Source of the DNA: Panorpa germanica
Taxonomy: Eukaryota > Arthropoda > Insecta > Mecoptera > Panorpidae
Length of the DNA stretch: 64,000 bases
Assembly: GCA_963678705.1 (NCBI GenBank)
Contig: OY783208.1
Location: 7,502,001-7,566,000, forward strand
Direction: 5' to 3'
A program made the translations under genes and the position numbers. Within the stretch, counting starts at the first letter, position 1; the number at the start of each line of letters is the position of its first letter. Below, piece after piece: positions 1 through 11,371 of this stretch. A model generated the notes under the pieces. That model was given only the letters and a program-made list of their open reading frames with translations, searched no databases and had not been told where the DNA came from.

Positions 1-455
1 ATGAATAAAGTAAAACAAAATGAAAATAAGTGAGGTTAAGTCGAAGTAATAGAAAAACTTTACTGTAATAAATTAATAATTTGTAAAACATAAGAAAAAT
101 AAATAAATGAGTTCTTACTAATTCTTTGATTTATATTTACCAGGTTTAGTTCATTATAGTAAAAATAGGAAATAAGAAAAAATTAGAACAAAGAATAAAA
201 ACTTAAAATGTCAAAACCTATTAAATAATACACTGTACTCAGAAATTCGTTGCAGTTTGTTATCGTGCAATATTAACTAAATAATACTTATATGCATATA
301 TATATGCATAATAATACTTATATAGTTCTGTTCTGTCCCTTCAAGAACTGTGAAATGAAAATATTTTAAATGGCCGTCAAGTGGAATGCATGTAGTACTA
401 ATTTACAGGTGCAGTTTTTCTCACCTGAACACAACGTAGTTTGCAAACTGTATAA
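1..455 (-). other. 5' flank shared with ZF-family promoters
   Basis: No gene is seen here. The first ~75 bases are the reverse complement of the conserved flank upstream of the ZF genes at 14205 and 28682 (aacctcacttattttcattttg), and the same stretch in copy 2 lies directly upstream of the minus-strand ZF pseudogene at 18954-19882. By inference a minus-strand ZF gene lies just left of the window. The rest is AT-rich and unremarkable. Confidence 0.5.
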
Positions 456-674
456 ATGAAAGATGCTATCAAATTGCCATGTAGTATAGACATGTACTTT
501 AGTGCGAGTTTGAAGTATGTATTATTAACTATGGTGCAAAACATGTTTTTCAGCAGAAAATATAGCCACAATGATCAAAAGATGATTGGGTTGAGAACCA
601 CATTGATAAAGCTGTCTGTCATAACCAATTATTTTTATTCAATTCTCAATATTATAGAAGATATCAATGATTGA

Positions 675-1154
675 AGTAGTAATTCTTTTCTTTTGATAAT
701 TAAACGGGTCATAATTTACAAAAAATGACTCCAGTCGACGTTATTCCTCACTCACCTTCTTTCTCACTACCATTTACAACACATTACAATCACTATTAAA
801 CAAAAGAAGTGCAAAAGAGATACAGAATTAAATGTCAAAGCTACAGCAGCTGTTACGTTGACCCATAATGTTTTAATATTATATAAATTATATTGCTTAT
901 GATATTTTTTAAAATATGTGACGTCATTATCTACTAGGATAACAACCGAAATCATACGCAGTAAAACAAAATTTAAACTGTAAACAGATACATGGTGTCT
1001 AAAAACTACAGGTCTCACTGACACCGAAGATAGAGCTGTCTAAGACCGTCCGCACCACATGGTGAAACTGGTTTTACTCTAGAAGCGCACCACAACGAAG
1101 TTTCCAACGAAAACGAGCACGAGCCAAGTCAAGCCGTGTTTCGTGACTCTGTAG
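675..1154. other. Intergenic, no gene seen
   Basis: AT-rich sequence between the window start and the first 640 bp mobile element. Short open frames exist on both strands, but none shows a domain, plausible composition or conservation beyond the duplicate block at 20646-21129. Confidence 0.5.
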
Positions 1155-1791
1155 AATGGGCTTGTGTCTTCATTTTTTAGTGGTCGATTTTTAATTGTTG
1201 ATTGAAATTGATGTTAATAAATGTATATTGGCGTGTCTATTTTATTAAATATCAAAGTATTGACGGAGATATAGCAATTAAAAGTTTGAATTGTAGGTTT
1301 AGTGCTAGGGATGGTCGGCCATATTTGTATGACATGAAATGCATTTTAACGTCAGTTATTTGTTGAGTAGGTCACTGCTGTGGTAATGTTCTGTAGCTGT
1401 TGGTACTCAAATAATCAAGTCAAGTTAAAGAATAATAACTTTTCATTTTATTTAACACTGCTAAGGCAGACATAATATTGAAATTTGATTGTTCCTTGAA
1501 ATAGTTGTAAATAATATTTGATATTTTGATATATAAATACATATAGCAGAGATTTATGAGCTGTAAGGTTGGTAACCTTACACAAGGATTGTGATGTCAG
1601 ATGCACTAGGAATGTTCTACAACGTTGAATCCCTTTAATAATTAGAGAGGCAAAATGACTTTTAATTGTTAATATCTCTTAATATATAAGGAGTTATTAA
1701 AAAATAATTGAACATTTGAGGTTCTAGTAACCCACTTTATCAACATAGAGTACACTTTTATAGAAATTAAGACATAGGACACAAGCCCATT
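1155..1791 (+). mobile_element. ~640 bp non-autonomous element, copy 1
   Basis: Starts with aatgggcttgtgtc and ends with its inverse gacacaagcccatt. The interior is shared with about nine other places in the window and has no coding capacity. This copy is full length. The short terminal inverted repeats and uniform length fit a MITE-like DNA transposon derivative. The superfamily was not identified and no clear target-site duplication was seen. Confidence 0.85.
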
Positions 1792-2332
1792 AATGTTAAT
1801 GAAAAACCATAAAGAAAAAGAAAATTAATTACTTTAATAAAATAAATATATTTCAATCCATTTTTTTTTTCTTAATTATGATTTCTATATTAATTTTTAT
1901 ATACTCGTATCATAGGTTTATAGCTTGTAAATTCCTCGTAGTTAATATTTGAATACATATATTATATACTTATAGAATATACAAGGAATATCATATATCT
2001 TAACTTTAATATTATTAATTTTTTATTATACTTTGTAAATAAATCTTTATATGCATAACGATTAGACTGTTTAAATTAAAATTAATTTTTTTTATGTGAA
2101 TATTAATACATACAATACGTTTTGGTTGTATATCCGGACTACAATGCGTGACGTCATAAATTCGTTGTTAGGCTTTGTATCTAGGTGGTGTTGATATATT
2201 TCAAACTTAGACCTTAATGCCGTATAGTTATTTAAAGCACGCCTATAGATTTCTAATTGTACCCAATTGTAAACTAAAACTCCTGCAAATATAAATCACT
2301 TAGGTTAGACAATGTAACAAGAGTTACTCTAC
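1792..2332. other. ZF gene 3' flank, no gene seen
   Basis: AT-rich DNA downstream of the minus-strand ZF gene at 2333-3247. It contains a tgacgtca (CRE-like) octamer near 2149 and homopolymer runs. No RNA gene or open frame of substance was recognised. Confidence 0.5.
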
Positions 2333-3247
2333 CTATACTCGTTCATCAAAATGAGATTTTTGATGAACCTTTAAACTACTAGCGTTGGAGAAAAATTTAT
2401 TACATACTGTGCAAGGAAACGGTTTTAAACCTAAATGTGTATTTTCATGTTTTTTTAAATTAGATGCATTACCAAAGGTTTTATTACATATTACCCCTAA
2501 ATGTATGTTTATATGTTGTTTTAAATGCGACGATTGACTAAACCTTTTATTACACTCTTTGCAAGAAAATGGTTTTAAACCTAAATGTGTGTTTTTATGT
2601 TGTGTCAAATCAGACAAACCAGTAAATGATTTATTACATATACCACAAGGGAATGGCTTCAAACCTAAATGCATATTTTTATGTTGCTTTAATTGCAATG
2701 AACGACTAAACGTTTTATTACATTCATCGCAAGAAAATGGCTTTGAATCTAGATGTGTGTTTTTATGTCGTTTTAAATTAGATGAAAGGGTAAATGTTTT
2801 ATCACACTCTTCGCATGAAAACGACTTCAAACCTAAATGTGTGTTATTATGTTGTTTTAAACTCGATGATGGCCTACACGAATTCTTACTCTCATTATCA
2901 GATTTAATGTTTTTAACTAAATGTATCCGCAAATGTTCTTTTATTTCTGCTTTATTTTCAAACGATTTGTTACATATATCGCTGATAGAAGGCTTTAAAA
3001 CTTCACATTGCAATTGTTTACTGGCCAGTGGTTCAGCGATTTCTTCTCGTACTTCGAACTTGATAAAGATCCCATTTCCCTGCGATAAAATTGAAACTTC
3101 CTCTGAACTACAGTCTGGATCTACTTTATTACATAGCACTGCATTTCTTTTTATTTTGATATCTTTGTTTATATTTGCTGTTTCATTTAATATATTTAAT
3201 TCCTCATTAATTTCTTCTTTTATTTGCTTAGGCTTACAATCTTCCAT
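2333..3247 (-). CDS. C2H2 zinc-finger protein, 304 aa (twin 1)
   Basis: Probable nuclear DNA-binding protein. The first ~90 residues are acidic and polar (start MEDCKPKQIKEEIN) with I-K-E-E-type motifs. A degenerate finger with one cysteine missing follows at ~90-110. From ~140 come five intact C2H2 fingers, another one-cysteine finger (L-G-V-I-C-N-K) and a final finger ending near the C-terminus. Linkers are H-L-G-L-K-P-F or similar in place of T-G-E-K-P. The start shares the M-E-D/N-x-K pattern of the other ZF genes here. The encoded protein is the same as that at 22311-23225. No stop or frameshift interrupts it, so it is probably functional. Target and biological role are unknown. A 235-codon antisense frame is a by-product of the repeats. 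Confidence 0.88.
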   Translation of the reverse strand: MEDCKPKQIKEEINEELNILNETANINKDIKIKRNAVLCNKVDPDCSSEEVSILSQGNGIFIKFEVREEIAEPLASKQLQCEVLKPSISDICNKSFENKAEIKEHLRIHLVKNIKSDNESKNSCRPSSSLKQHNNTHLGLKSFSCEECDKTFTLSSNLKRHKNTHLDSKPFSCDECNKTFSRSLQLKQHKNMHLGLKPFPCGICNKSFTGLSDLTQHKNTHLGLKPFSCKECNKRFSQSSHLKQHINIHLGVICNKTFGNASNLKKHENTHLGLKPFPCTVCNKFFSNASSLKVHQKSHFDERV

Positions 3248-3953
3248 TATAACACCAAATTTTTAGAAATTACTAAAAACAAAACAAAAATTAAAACCTT
3301 TATAGTAAACGATGCAACAAAATGAACGTAAATAAAGCTAACTTGTATAAATGTAAAAACTCATCTATAATAAATTATTGAATATCATTAATTACGTAAA
3401 CGTTTAGTTTTGAAAACTGCATTAGTTCTTTTGTATATGTATTCAAATCAAAAGGTTTTTTGAATACAAATACAAAAAGAGTTATAGCAAGTAAGTAAAG
3501 TTAATGTGAAAAACATGAATTGTTAAAATACCTATATATATGATTTACAATATATGAAATATCTGCTTCCGTTTCGTTAAGCATTCATTATATTTATCGC
3601 CAAAACATTAAACATGATTCAACACTTTATTTGTTATGACGTAACTGACGACGACGATAAAACGTTTATGATATGGACTTCGAAAATACGCAAGACTAAA
3701 AATTAGTAGTTACAATTTTATAAAAATTTACAAAAATAGTTAGTAATGATTATGTATTTGATATTTACAATGCTTTGAAGATTTATTTTCAGTGCTACTT
3801 GTTCATTAACATTAACATTTATTACCAAGTTAAATAAAAGAAATGTCATATGTATTTTCTTATCAATTGATCGCCATTTTGGTAATAGTATAAACCATAC
3901 GTAGCTAATGTAGAAAAGATATTGAGCACTCATTTTTTAGTAATGGATTTTAT
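3248..3953. other. Upstream region of ZF twin 1
   Basis: AT-rich putative promoter and 5' leader of the minus-strand ZF gene at 2333-3247. No other gene is convincing. The 71-codon frame at 3718-3933 lacks domain features. The sequence is duplicated at 23226-23931. Confidence 0.45.
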
Positions 3954-4592
3954 AATGGGCTTGTGTCCTATGTCTTAATTTCTGTAAAAGTGTACTGCAT
4001 ATTGATAAAGTGGGTTACTAGAACCTCAAATGTACAATTATTTTTTAATAACTCCTTATATGTTAAGAGATATTAACAATTAAAAAAGTCATTTTGTCTC
4101 TTTAATTATTAAAGAGATTCAACGATGTACACATTCCAAATGCATGTGACATCACAATCCTTGTGTAACGTTACCAACCTTACAGCTCATAAATCTCTGC
4201 TATATGTATGTATATATTAAAATATCAAATATAATTCACAGCTATTAAAAGAAACAATAAAATTCCAAGTTTATGTCTGCCTTAGCAGGGTTAAATAAAA
4301 TAAAAACTTATTATTCTTTGATTTGACTTGATTATTTGACTACCAACAGCTACAGAACATTACCACAGCACTGACCTACTCAACAAATAACAGACGTTAA
4401 AATGCATTTCACGTCATACAAATATGGCCGACTATTTCTAGCGCTAAAACTACAATTCAAACTTTTAATTGCTATATCTTCGTCAATATTTAGATATTTA
4501 ATAAAATAGACACGCCAATACACATTTATTAACATCAATTTCAATCAACAATTGAAAAATTGACCACTAAAAAATGAGGACACAAGCCCATT
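3954..4592 (-). mobile_element. ~640 bp non-autonomous element, copy 2
   Basis: Full-length copy in the opposite orientation to copy 1, with aatgggcttgtgtcc at its left end and the inverse at its right end. Together with copy 1 it brackets the ZF gene at 2333-3247 in inverted orientation; the same arrangement recurs in block A copy 2. Confidence 0.85.
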
Positions 4593-5414
4593 CTAAAACT
4601 TCTAAGGAAGGCGTGAAAGGCCTAAGGTCAAAACCATATAAAGAAGCAATTTATGACAATGTTTTTTTTTTCGACAAGGTTAATATATAATTATTTCTAT
4701 AATTACTACATAATAAAATAATATTTAAAGAATACTTTGTGAATTTTTATAAATAAATATCAAGAAATGACCCATTGACAGCGAATCTGCGCTGACGTCA
4801 CAAAAAAAAGTTTCATTGCGGTGTCACTCATTACTCATCATTGGATTATTTGAAATCAAAAAACCAAAATGATTTCATTAGTTGGTAAGTTTCTGGAAAT
4901 AACGCTGTCGAGTAGTTTTTATTTTATTGATTTTTCAATTTTTTACAGCACTTAGAAGTCAAAATATCAATTTTTCATGAAAAAATCAGAAACTTTCTTA
5001 TTTTAAAATACTTTAAAATTAAAAAGAAGAAAAACTCGACAGCGCTACCTCGACATTTATGTAAAGAAAGAGTGTGCAAAATTTCAAAAGGATCTCTGCA
5101 GTAGATTTTGAGCTGGAGAGGACGCCGACTCTGAGAAAGATATGTCTGAGAAAACGCGTTTAAAAATTTCAAAGAAAGACGAAACCAGACCAGAGAGGTG
5201 AAGACTTAAAACTCTATATCTCCGACAGTTTTACTACAATGGACTTCAAATCAACAATAAACTTAATGTGTTGTACATTAATATAAATAGATAAAAAAAG
5301 AGATGAAACCTTAACCCTCCCCCTCCCGAACTCTTAAGGTGTGTAAAGTCAACTTAAGATTTTGCAGGAATAAGAGACCATCGAAGTATTGTTCAAGTAG
5401 AAAATATTAGTTTA
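4593..5414. other. Intergenic tail of block A
   Basis: No gene recognised. Contains a tgacgtca octamer near 4794 and a pyrimidine-rich run (ccctccccctccc) near 5314. The last ~60 bases before 5460 resemble part of the gypsy LTR at 9715-9775 (attaaatgaaat...acaagt), perhaps a relict of a related LTR. This stretch is repeated at 24568-25385. Confidence 0.4.
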
Positions 5415-8400
5415 TTAAATGAAATAAACGATGGATAATTCACAAGTAGATAATAAAATAAGGGGAGTTTTGAAAGTCACTTTACGTTGATACGTGCGTA
5501 CGGGTTTGTCAAGGTTTGAGGTCCATTGATGTGGCTGCGTTGGCTGCGATATCGAGTTATCCTGGTGATCTGCATCTGTTTTGCTAGTGTAGCACGGTTT
5601 GAGTCTCTCGATTGAAACATTTTTTTCTTCTCCATTTATGAAAATTTTGTAGAGTCTGTCTGTGATTCGGTTGATGACTTTGTATGGGCCTTGATAAGGT
5701 GGTTCTAGCGGCGATTTAACGTGGTCACAGCGTAACCAGACGTGCGTGCATGTATTTAAATCCTTTAGAATAAAAATCCTGGTTTTTGAATGATGAGCCG
5801 TCGGTGTAGGGCGAATTCCACGCATGAATTCACGATGTTTTTCTAAAAATATTTGGGGATCTGATGGTAAATCTGCGGAGATAAAAAATTCGCCTGGTAT
5901 GCGTAGTTGTGTTCCATATAGCATTTCAGCCGGAGTAGCTTGAAGATCTTCCTTGAAAGAGGTCCTAAGGCCAAGTAAGACAGTTGGTAATATGTCTAAC
6001 CATGGCTTAGGTAAACACATGAGAGCTGCTTTGAGTGTTCTGTGCAAGCGTTCGACTATGCCGTTCGATTGTGGATGGTATGGTGAAGTACGCGTTTTTT
6101 TAGTTCCTACAAGTTGAGTGAGAGCTTTAAATAATTCGGACTCAAATTGAGTGCCCTGGTCTGTTGTTAATGTGATAGGAGACCCATAATGTGAAATCCA
6201 GCTATCGAAAAGTGTTGTGGCTACTGTTTCTGCTGTCATGTCCTGGATTGGAACTGCTACTGGCCATCTTGAGAAGCGATCAATGATCGTAAGACAGTAT
6301 GAGTAGCCGCGGACTTTGGGCAGGAAGATGATGTCGAGGTGTATGTGATTGAATCTTGTGTCTGGAACGTCAATATGGTTTGGCTGTAATCTTGAGTGGC
6401 GATGAACTTTGGACTGTTAGCACGCTAGGCATTCTCGAGACCATTGTTTAGCATCTTTTCGGATTCCTGGCCAAATAAATTTTTCTCTGAGTTGTTTAGA
6501 GGTGGTTCGACCGCTGGGATGAGCTGCGTTGTGTACGATGTCGAATGCTGCCTTGCGAAGACTGCCTGAAATGAAAGGTTTTACAGTACCAGATGAAATG
6601 TCACAGTGTATTCTAATACCTGGTTCAACTTCGAGTTCGTGCAGCTTCAGTGAGGAAGTGTTTTGTGCGATGTTTCTTAGTTCTTCATCGTTGTGTTGAG
6701 CTTGTTGTATTGCTTCTGGACTTAGCACAGCTGGCATTGAGATAACGTTAATTCGTGACAAAGCGTCAGGGATAATATTGTCTTCACCTTTCACATAGCA
6801 GATATCGGTTGAAAATTGTAAAATGAAGTCCAGGTGTCTGAGCTGTCGTTCTGAGGCTTTTTCCAGTTTTTGCTTGAACGCGTAAATGAGTGGCTTATGA
6901 TCGGTTTTAATTTTGAAAGTTCTGCAATCTAGGAGGTGTTGAAAGAACTTGATGGACGAGTAAATTGCAAGTAATTCACGATCATAGGTACTGTAGCGTT
7001 GCTTAGTGACGGTTAGTTTTCTGGAGAAGAATCCAAGTGGTTGCCAAACTTCATCGATGCGTTGTTCGAGTTTGGCACCTATTGCCGTAGATGAATCGTC
7101 AGTGGTTAAAGTTAGGGGGGCTGTTTCTGAAGGAAAAGCTAGTAATGTTACCTCAGATATCTTCTGTTTAATGTCAATAAACGCTTGGTCAGATTCTTCG
7201 GTCCATTGTATTTTAGTTCTGTCCTTCTTCTTTGAATGTTTCAAATAGTTGTTGAGTGCTGTCTGGGTGTGTGCTGCCTGTGGGATGCAGCGTCTGTAGT
7301 AATTTACAATGCCGAGGAAACGTCTCAATTCTTCTATAGTTTCAGGTCTATTGTAATTTGTAATGGCATCAACCCGTTTGCTCATGGGGACGTAGCCCTG
7401 GGAATTTAACATATAGCCCAGAAATTCCACCTCAGTTTGGCCGAAAGAACATTTGCTGATGTTTACACTCAGTGAGTGGGACTTCAGGCGTTCGAAAATG
7501 ATGTGTAAATGTCTTTCGTGTTCCTGTTGACTCTTCGACATGACCAGAATGTCATCAATGTAGATGAAGACAAAGTCCAGGTCTCTGAAGATGGCGTCCA
7601 TGAAGCGTTGGAAAGTCTGAGTTGCGTTTTTGAGTCCAAATGGCATTACCAGATATTCGTAGAGGCCCCAGGGAGTGATGATGGCCGTCTTTTGTATGTG
7701 TTCTGGGAGCATTGGCACTTGGTGGTAGGCTTTATCTAGATCTAGCTTTGAGTATATGCAGGAGTCAGGTAGACGAAGAAAGCAGTCTTGAATCAACGGT
7801 GGTGTGTAATTGTATGCGATAGTGTTCGCATTCAATTGACGATAATCACCACAGAGTCTCCATTCGTTGTTCTTTTTTCTGACCATATGTATGGGGCTGG
7901 CATAGGGACTCTTGGATGGTCTCAAAATGCCTTTTTGTAGCATGTCAGATATTTGTGCTTTTGCTGCTGTGGCCTTTTCTCCGGCTAGTTTACGAGCGGG
8001 TGCTGCTGTTGGAATGCCTTTTGTTTCAACATGATGCGCATATTCTAAGTTAGTCAAGTTCGGTTTATCAGTTGGTTTTGTTATTTCAATGTGTTTCTTC
8101 AGCATTTCCCTGTAAGGTGAGGGAATGGTATTGCTTACTGTGGAGACGTTGAATGTTGTAGTCGCAATAGTTTGTCCCTTTGTGGTGAGGTTGGTTAGTG
8201 GATCGATAAGACGTTGTTTTTTCAAATCTAGCAGTAGATTGTAGTGGATGATGAAGTCAGCTCCTAGTATTGCCGTCTGTATGTCGGCTACGATGAAGGT
8301 CCACTGGAAGCTTCTCCGAAGATTTAAATCCAGCTTTAGCACCTTGTTGCCGTACGTTTTGGTGCAAGACCCGTTTGCTGCATGGAGAGTAAGATTGTGT

Positions 8401-8615
8401 GTCTCTGGTTTGCATCTCAGTGTGCCGACAGGTACAATTGATACTACGGAGCCTGAATCCACTAGAAATTTGATGTTCGTTGCCTTATCGATCACATGAA
8501 GCCGAAGTTTGGAGGGCAGATTGTTGCTATTGTTGTCACTAACTGCCTGAACTAGTGACAGCTTGGTTAGTTTCCCTGGTTCGCATTTTGGTTGAAGTTG
8601 CATGGGAGCGTGCAA
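5415..8615 (-). pseudogene. pol: gypsy pol polyprotein with one premature stop
   Basis: One reading frame carries all pol domains but is cut by a TAA at 6417-6419. The upstream 732-residue part has protease (F-L-V-D-S-G-S near residue 50), reverse transcriptase (F-I-Y-I-D-D-I-L near 355), RNase H (L-T-T-D-D-S-S and later T-D-H-K-P) and the integrase H-H-C-C zinc module at its end. The downstream 274 residues hold the integrase core (T-T-D-Q-G-T-Q-F and the S-N-G-I-V-E-R segment). It overlaps gag by ~49 bases in the -1 frame, as expected for ribosomal frameshifting. The last ~15 codons lie in the duplicated block A, so the native C-terminus is altered. Confidence 0.9.
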
Positions 8616-9559
8616 CGATTAGCTTCCTTACCCCATTTGTTGTGGTAAAAACAAAAACCATTTTGTCTCGGTGTGGACCTAGATCTTGATCGGTTCTGCT
8701 TCAGGTTTACTCGTTCCGATTCATTTAGTCGCGTTATCAACTGCTGGTTAATGGACTGCAGTTGTGCTATGTCACTTTGGTAGCGGTTTATACTCAGTTG
8801 CATTTCCTGTAGTTGACGTTCAACTGTAGTTGACCTTGCAGTTGCTACAGGGCTACTCGGACGATTGTAGCCTGCGCTGTGGTTGTCTGATTTGTGGATA
8901 GCCATGACAGGTAGCACGTCGAATGAATCCATGAAGCGATCTGCCATTTCTGCGAGCGCGTTCAGTCCCAGGCTTTCTGATATTATTAGGAGTGGATGGA
9001 TTTTGTGGGGAAGTCGTTCAATCCATAGTTGGTGCAGAACTTCGTCAGTGACGGAATTCTTTGCCAACACTCGCATTTCTCGAAGGAGTTGTGACGGTTT
9101 TTTGTCGCCAACAACTCGCTCATTTAGTAGCTTTTGCAGTTGTTTTTTCCTGGATACCGAGAAACGCGTCAGTATTGCGTTTTTCAAAGTGGCGTATTTG
9201 TCCTTCAATGGTGGGTCGTTCACGATGTCTTGCAGTTGCACGATTACATTGAAAGGGAGTGCTTTCAATAGTTGCGCATATTTCTGCGCATCGTTTGCAA
9301 TGCGATTTGCAGCAAAATCCGCTTCTACAATAGAGAACCAAAGATCCGGAGACTCTGCGTTGAACGTTGTCAGTTGTAGATTAATTGCGTGGAAAAAGTC
9401 TGAAGCCATTTGTAGCGATCGCTGGTGAGCTGGATCGCTTGTAGGGTTTTGCAGAAGATATGCCTGCGACTGGTTGTCGTTTTTGAGAACACCGTCACAG
9501 TCTGGTAGACTGCTGTGCTCTTGCCGAGAGGGTACGTTTGCTTCTAGCACGTGTTGCAT
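8567..9559 (-). CDS. gag: gypsy Gag, CsRn1 type, 330 aa
   Basis: Structural Gag of the retrotransposon at 5461-9925, which would form the intracellular particle. The central part (residues ~50-220) is a typical Ty3/gypsy capsid region with F-S-V-S-R-K-K-Q-L-Q-K-L-L-N-E-R. A predicted coiled-coil lies near 245-285, and the C-terminus is basic and S/R-rich. A zinc motif near 308-325 reads C-x2-H-x9-C-x3-C, the unusual CHCC form described for CsRn1-clade elements instead of the retroviral CCHC knuckle. The frame is intact. It starts ~85 bases downstream of the primer-binding site. Confidence 0.85.
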   Translation of the reverse strand: MQHVLEANVPSRQEHSSLPDCDGVLKNDNQSQAYLLQNPTSDPAHQRSLQMASDFFHAINLQLTTFNAESPDLWFSIVEADFAANRIANDAQKYAQLLKALPFNVIVQLQDIVNDPPLKDKYATLKNAILTRFSVSRKKQLQKLLNERVVGDKKPSQLLREMRVLAKNSVTDEVLHQLWIERLPHKIHPLLIISESLGLNALAEMADRFMDSFDVLPVMAIHKSDNHSAGYNRPSSPVATARSTTVERQLQEMQLSINRYQSDIAQLQSINQQLITRLNESERVNLKQNRSRSRSTPRQNGFCFYHNKWGKEANRCTLPCNFNQNANQGN

Positions 9560-9642
9560 TTTGTTGTAGCGTAGGTGAATGTAAATTATAAAATTTTGAA
9601 AACGTGTTTTAGAAAGTTTGTCACGTGTTTTAGAAAAACTTG

Positions 9643-9660
9643 ATCACGTCGGGGTCACCA
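9643..9660 (-). promoter_or_regulatory. Primer-binding site for tRNA-Trp
   Basis: The plus strand here reads atcacgtcggggtcacca, which matches the 3' end of insect tRNA-Trp including CCA. On the minus strand it is therefore the complementary primer-binding site. It begins one base after the LTR end. tRNA-Trp priming is characteristic of CsRn1-clade elements. Confidence 0.85.
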
Positions 9661-9661
9661 A

Positions 9662-9925
9662 TGTAGTTATCTTAGACTACTATATTTATTAAAACAAATC
9701 AAGTGCGTTTTTAACAGAATGTAAAGTTTATATTATTTATTTAATGAAATGAATGATTATAACAAGTGCGATACAAAACTTATAGTTGTAAGTTTGAAAT
9801 GTGTTGTTGTAATATGTAGAGTCCGTACTGGTCGCGAGTCGCCGTAATAATGAACGATTATACAGTTCTTAGTTATGTCGTCTATTCGCCTGTAGAGGCG
9901 TGACGGATGGCGCTGGGCCGCCACA
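9662..9925 (-). repeat. 5' LTR of the CsRn1-like element (264 bp)
   Basis: Bounded by tgtagttatc next to the primer site and by gccgccaca at the outer edge, giving the usual TG...CA ends in minus orientation. The outer boundary is inferred from the terminal dinucleotide because no second LTR is available for comparison. It should contain promoter and polyadenylation signals. Confidence 0.65.
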
Positions 9926-11371
9926 AATTATTAGTATCATAATCAGGTTGTGAACCATGCTTAATTTCTATAAAAATTGTACAGTATATTGATAAAGTTT
10001 ATAGAAAATTTCAAGCCATGTAAGCAACACAGCGTAAAAGAGATAGCATACTTAATACAGAACTCTTATACATATAACAAATAACTGACCCACTACATGT
10101 TACGTCATAAATATGGTCGACATATGTAGTGCTAAAACTTAATTGCTATATCTCCGGCAACATTTAGATATTAAATAAAATAGACACGCCAATGCACATT
10201 TATTAACATCAAGTTCAATCAACAATTGAAAAATCGACCACTAAAAAATAAGGACACAAGCCCATTGAAGTGAAATAGTGATAGAAACGTCACTAAATAG
10301 GGCACTTCAAAAATTGTGTACTGGGTACTTAAAGTTTAGTATTTATATACTGAGTCCTGTATTAGTTTTCAGCTAGATTTAACTGGTTCATTTTTATTGC
10401 TTTGAGAATGCGTTTTGTCAATTTCGGTAAGCACGTTCCTTCACGTATTCTATGAGTGGTTTAATGTTTCACACATTTTAATTGCTTTAACCTTTGACTC
10501 GGTTTTCGTTCACAATATACACAAGTAATCACATTATTTTACGACCTTTCTAGCTCAGGTGTTGTAGTTATGATTACTTTGTATGTTCGATTTGTTTTTA
10601 TTTCTCCACTTATATATATTATAATTATATTTCTGTATTATAATAATATTTGCAATAATATTCCACGCTTATTCACGCTTTATTTAAATAATCTGTCAAT
10701 TTATAGTTATATATCAAAGGATATTCCTCTATTTATTTATTAGTTTGAGTTCAGCCATCTTGTACAGAAAACAAAATCAAACTGCATCCTGCAAATGGTG
10801 AGCCCCCGCTGAATGTTCTCTATATTCTTTATTTTGTAACATTGTTAGTGCTATTTATAACTTTAAAACAAAAGGTTCTTAATACTAACTAAAACTAAAC
10901 AATATTTTAACTTAAATCTAATTAATAATACGCGACAATGGGTCGCCTGCGCTGGTTCATTCATCGGGAATTCTGTAAATACATTAAAGATTATTCATAT
11001 AGATACACAGTTAAATTAAAGAAGTATTAAATCGTAATTTATGTAAAGTTTCTCAGCATTCTGTCTAATGATGCTCAGGTATCAATGCGTAATATTTTAC
11101 TTGTCTTTAAACTAACCACAAAAGTTGAAATTGACAAAGGTTAGAGACTACTACGGTCTGAATTAAAAGATCTAGTGAACAAGATTATGTGTTATTTACT
11201 TGATTGTGTTAAATAAATAGAACGCAATCGTACAAATGAATCCAAGAATCTCCTAAAATATTATCAGGCTTGTATATTTATTGTATAAACTTTGTAGCAA
11301 ATCTTCTGGAAATCGAAATTAAAGTTACCTTAAAAAACGTGAGCAGGTATTACTTAACCTTGAGATTACAC
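9926..11371. other. Intergenic with one deleted mobile element copy
   Basis: No gene recognised. The first ~340 bases include an internally deleted copy of the 640 bp element. The remainder to 11371 is AT-rich without a convincing open frame or RNA gene. Confidence 0.45.
9955..10266 (-). mobile_element. ~640 bp element, internally deleted copy 3
   Basis: The right end (aaatcgaccactaaaaaataag, gacacaagcccatt) and the sequence just inside it match the family. The middle is missing and the left terminus is eroded. About 310 bp remain. Confidence 0.7.

Larger units (their letters stand above)
1..5460. repeat. Segmental duplication block A, copy 1
   Basis: This segment recurs in direct orientation at 19966-25430 with only scattered substitutions and small indels, for example an 11-12 bp difference near position 630. 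It carries one ZF gene and two copies of the 640 bp mobile element. The left boundary lies before the window start. The right boundary is sharp: the copies are collinear up to the run ending taataaaata, after which copy 1 enters a gypsy pol gene and copy 2 enters ZF-gene 3' flank. The near-identity implies a recent duplication or gene conversion. Confidence 0.95.
5461..9925 (-). mobile_element. Ty3/gypsy LTR retrotransposon, CsRn1-like, 3' truncated
   Basis: Minus-strand element. From its 5' end: LTR (9662-9925), tRNA-Trp primer site (9643-9660), gag, and pol with protease, reverse transcriptase, RNase H and integrase. The CHCC-type Gag zinc motif plus the tRNA-Trp primer are hallmarks of the CsRn1/Kabuki clade. 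No matching 3' LTR was found: pol runs straight into the duplicated block at 5460, so the 3' end is lost or replaced. Its base composition is clearly richer in G+C than the surroundings. It is probably immobile by itself. Confidence 0.88.

Noticed and set aside
456..674. 72-codon frame and its near duplicate at 20421-20645
   Set aside because: Same DNA block duplicated, different C-termini because of an indel, no domain; conservation reflects block duplication only.
767..1024. 85-codon minus frame, duplicated at 20742-20999
   Set aside because: No domain or coding signature; only the block duplication preserves it.
2559..3266. 235-codon frame on the strand opposite the ZF gene (also 22537-23244)
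   Set aside because: It is the antisense reading of the regular finger repeat; repeated C-V-F-L-C strings are mirror images of K-H-K-N-T-H.
8883..9428. 181-codon plus-strand frame over gag
   Set aside because: Antisense shadow of the intact Gag frame.
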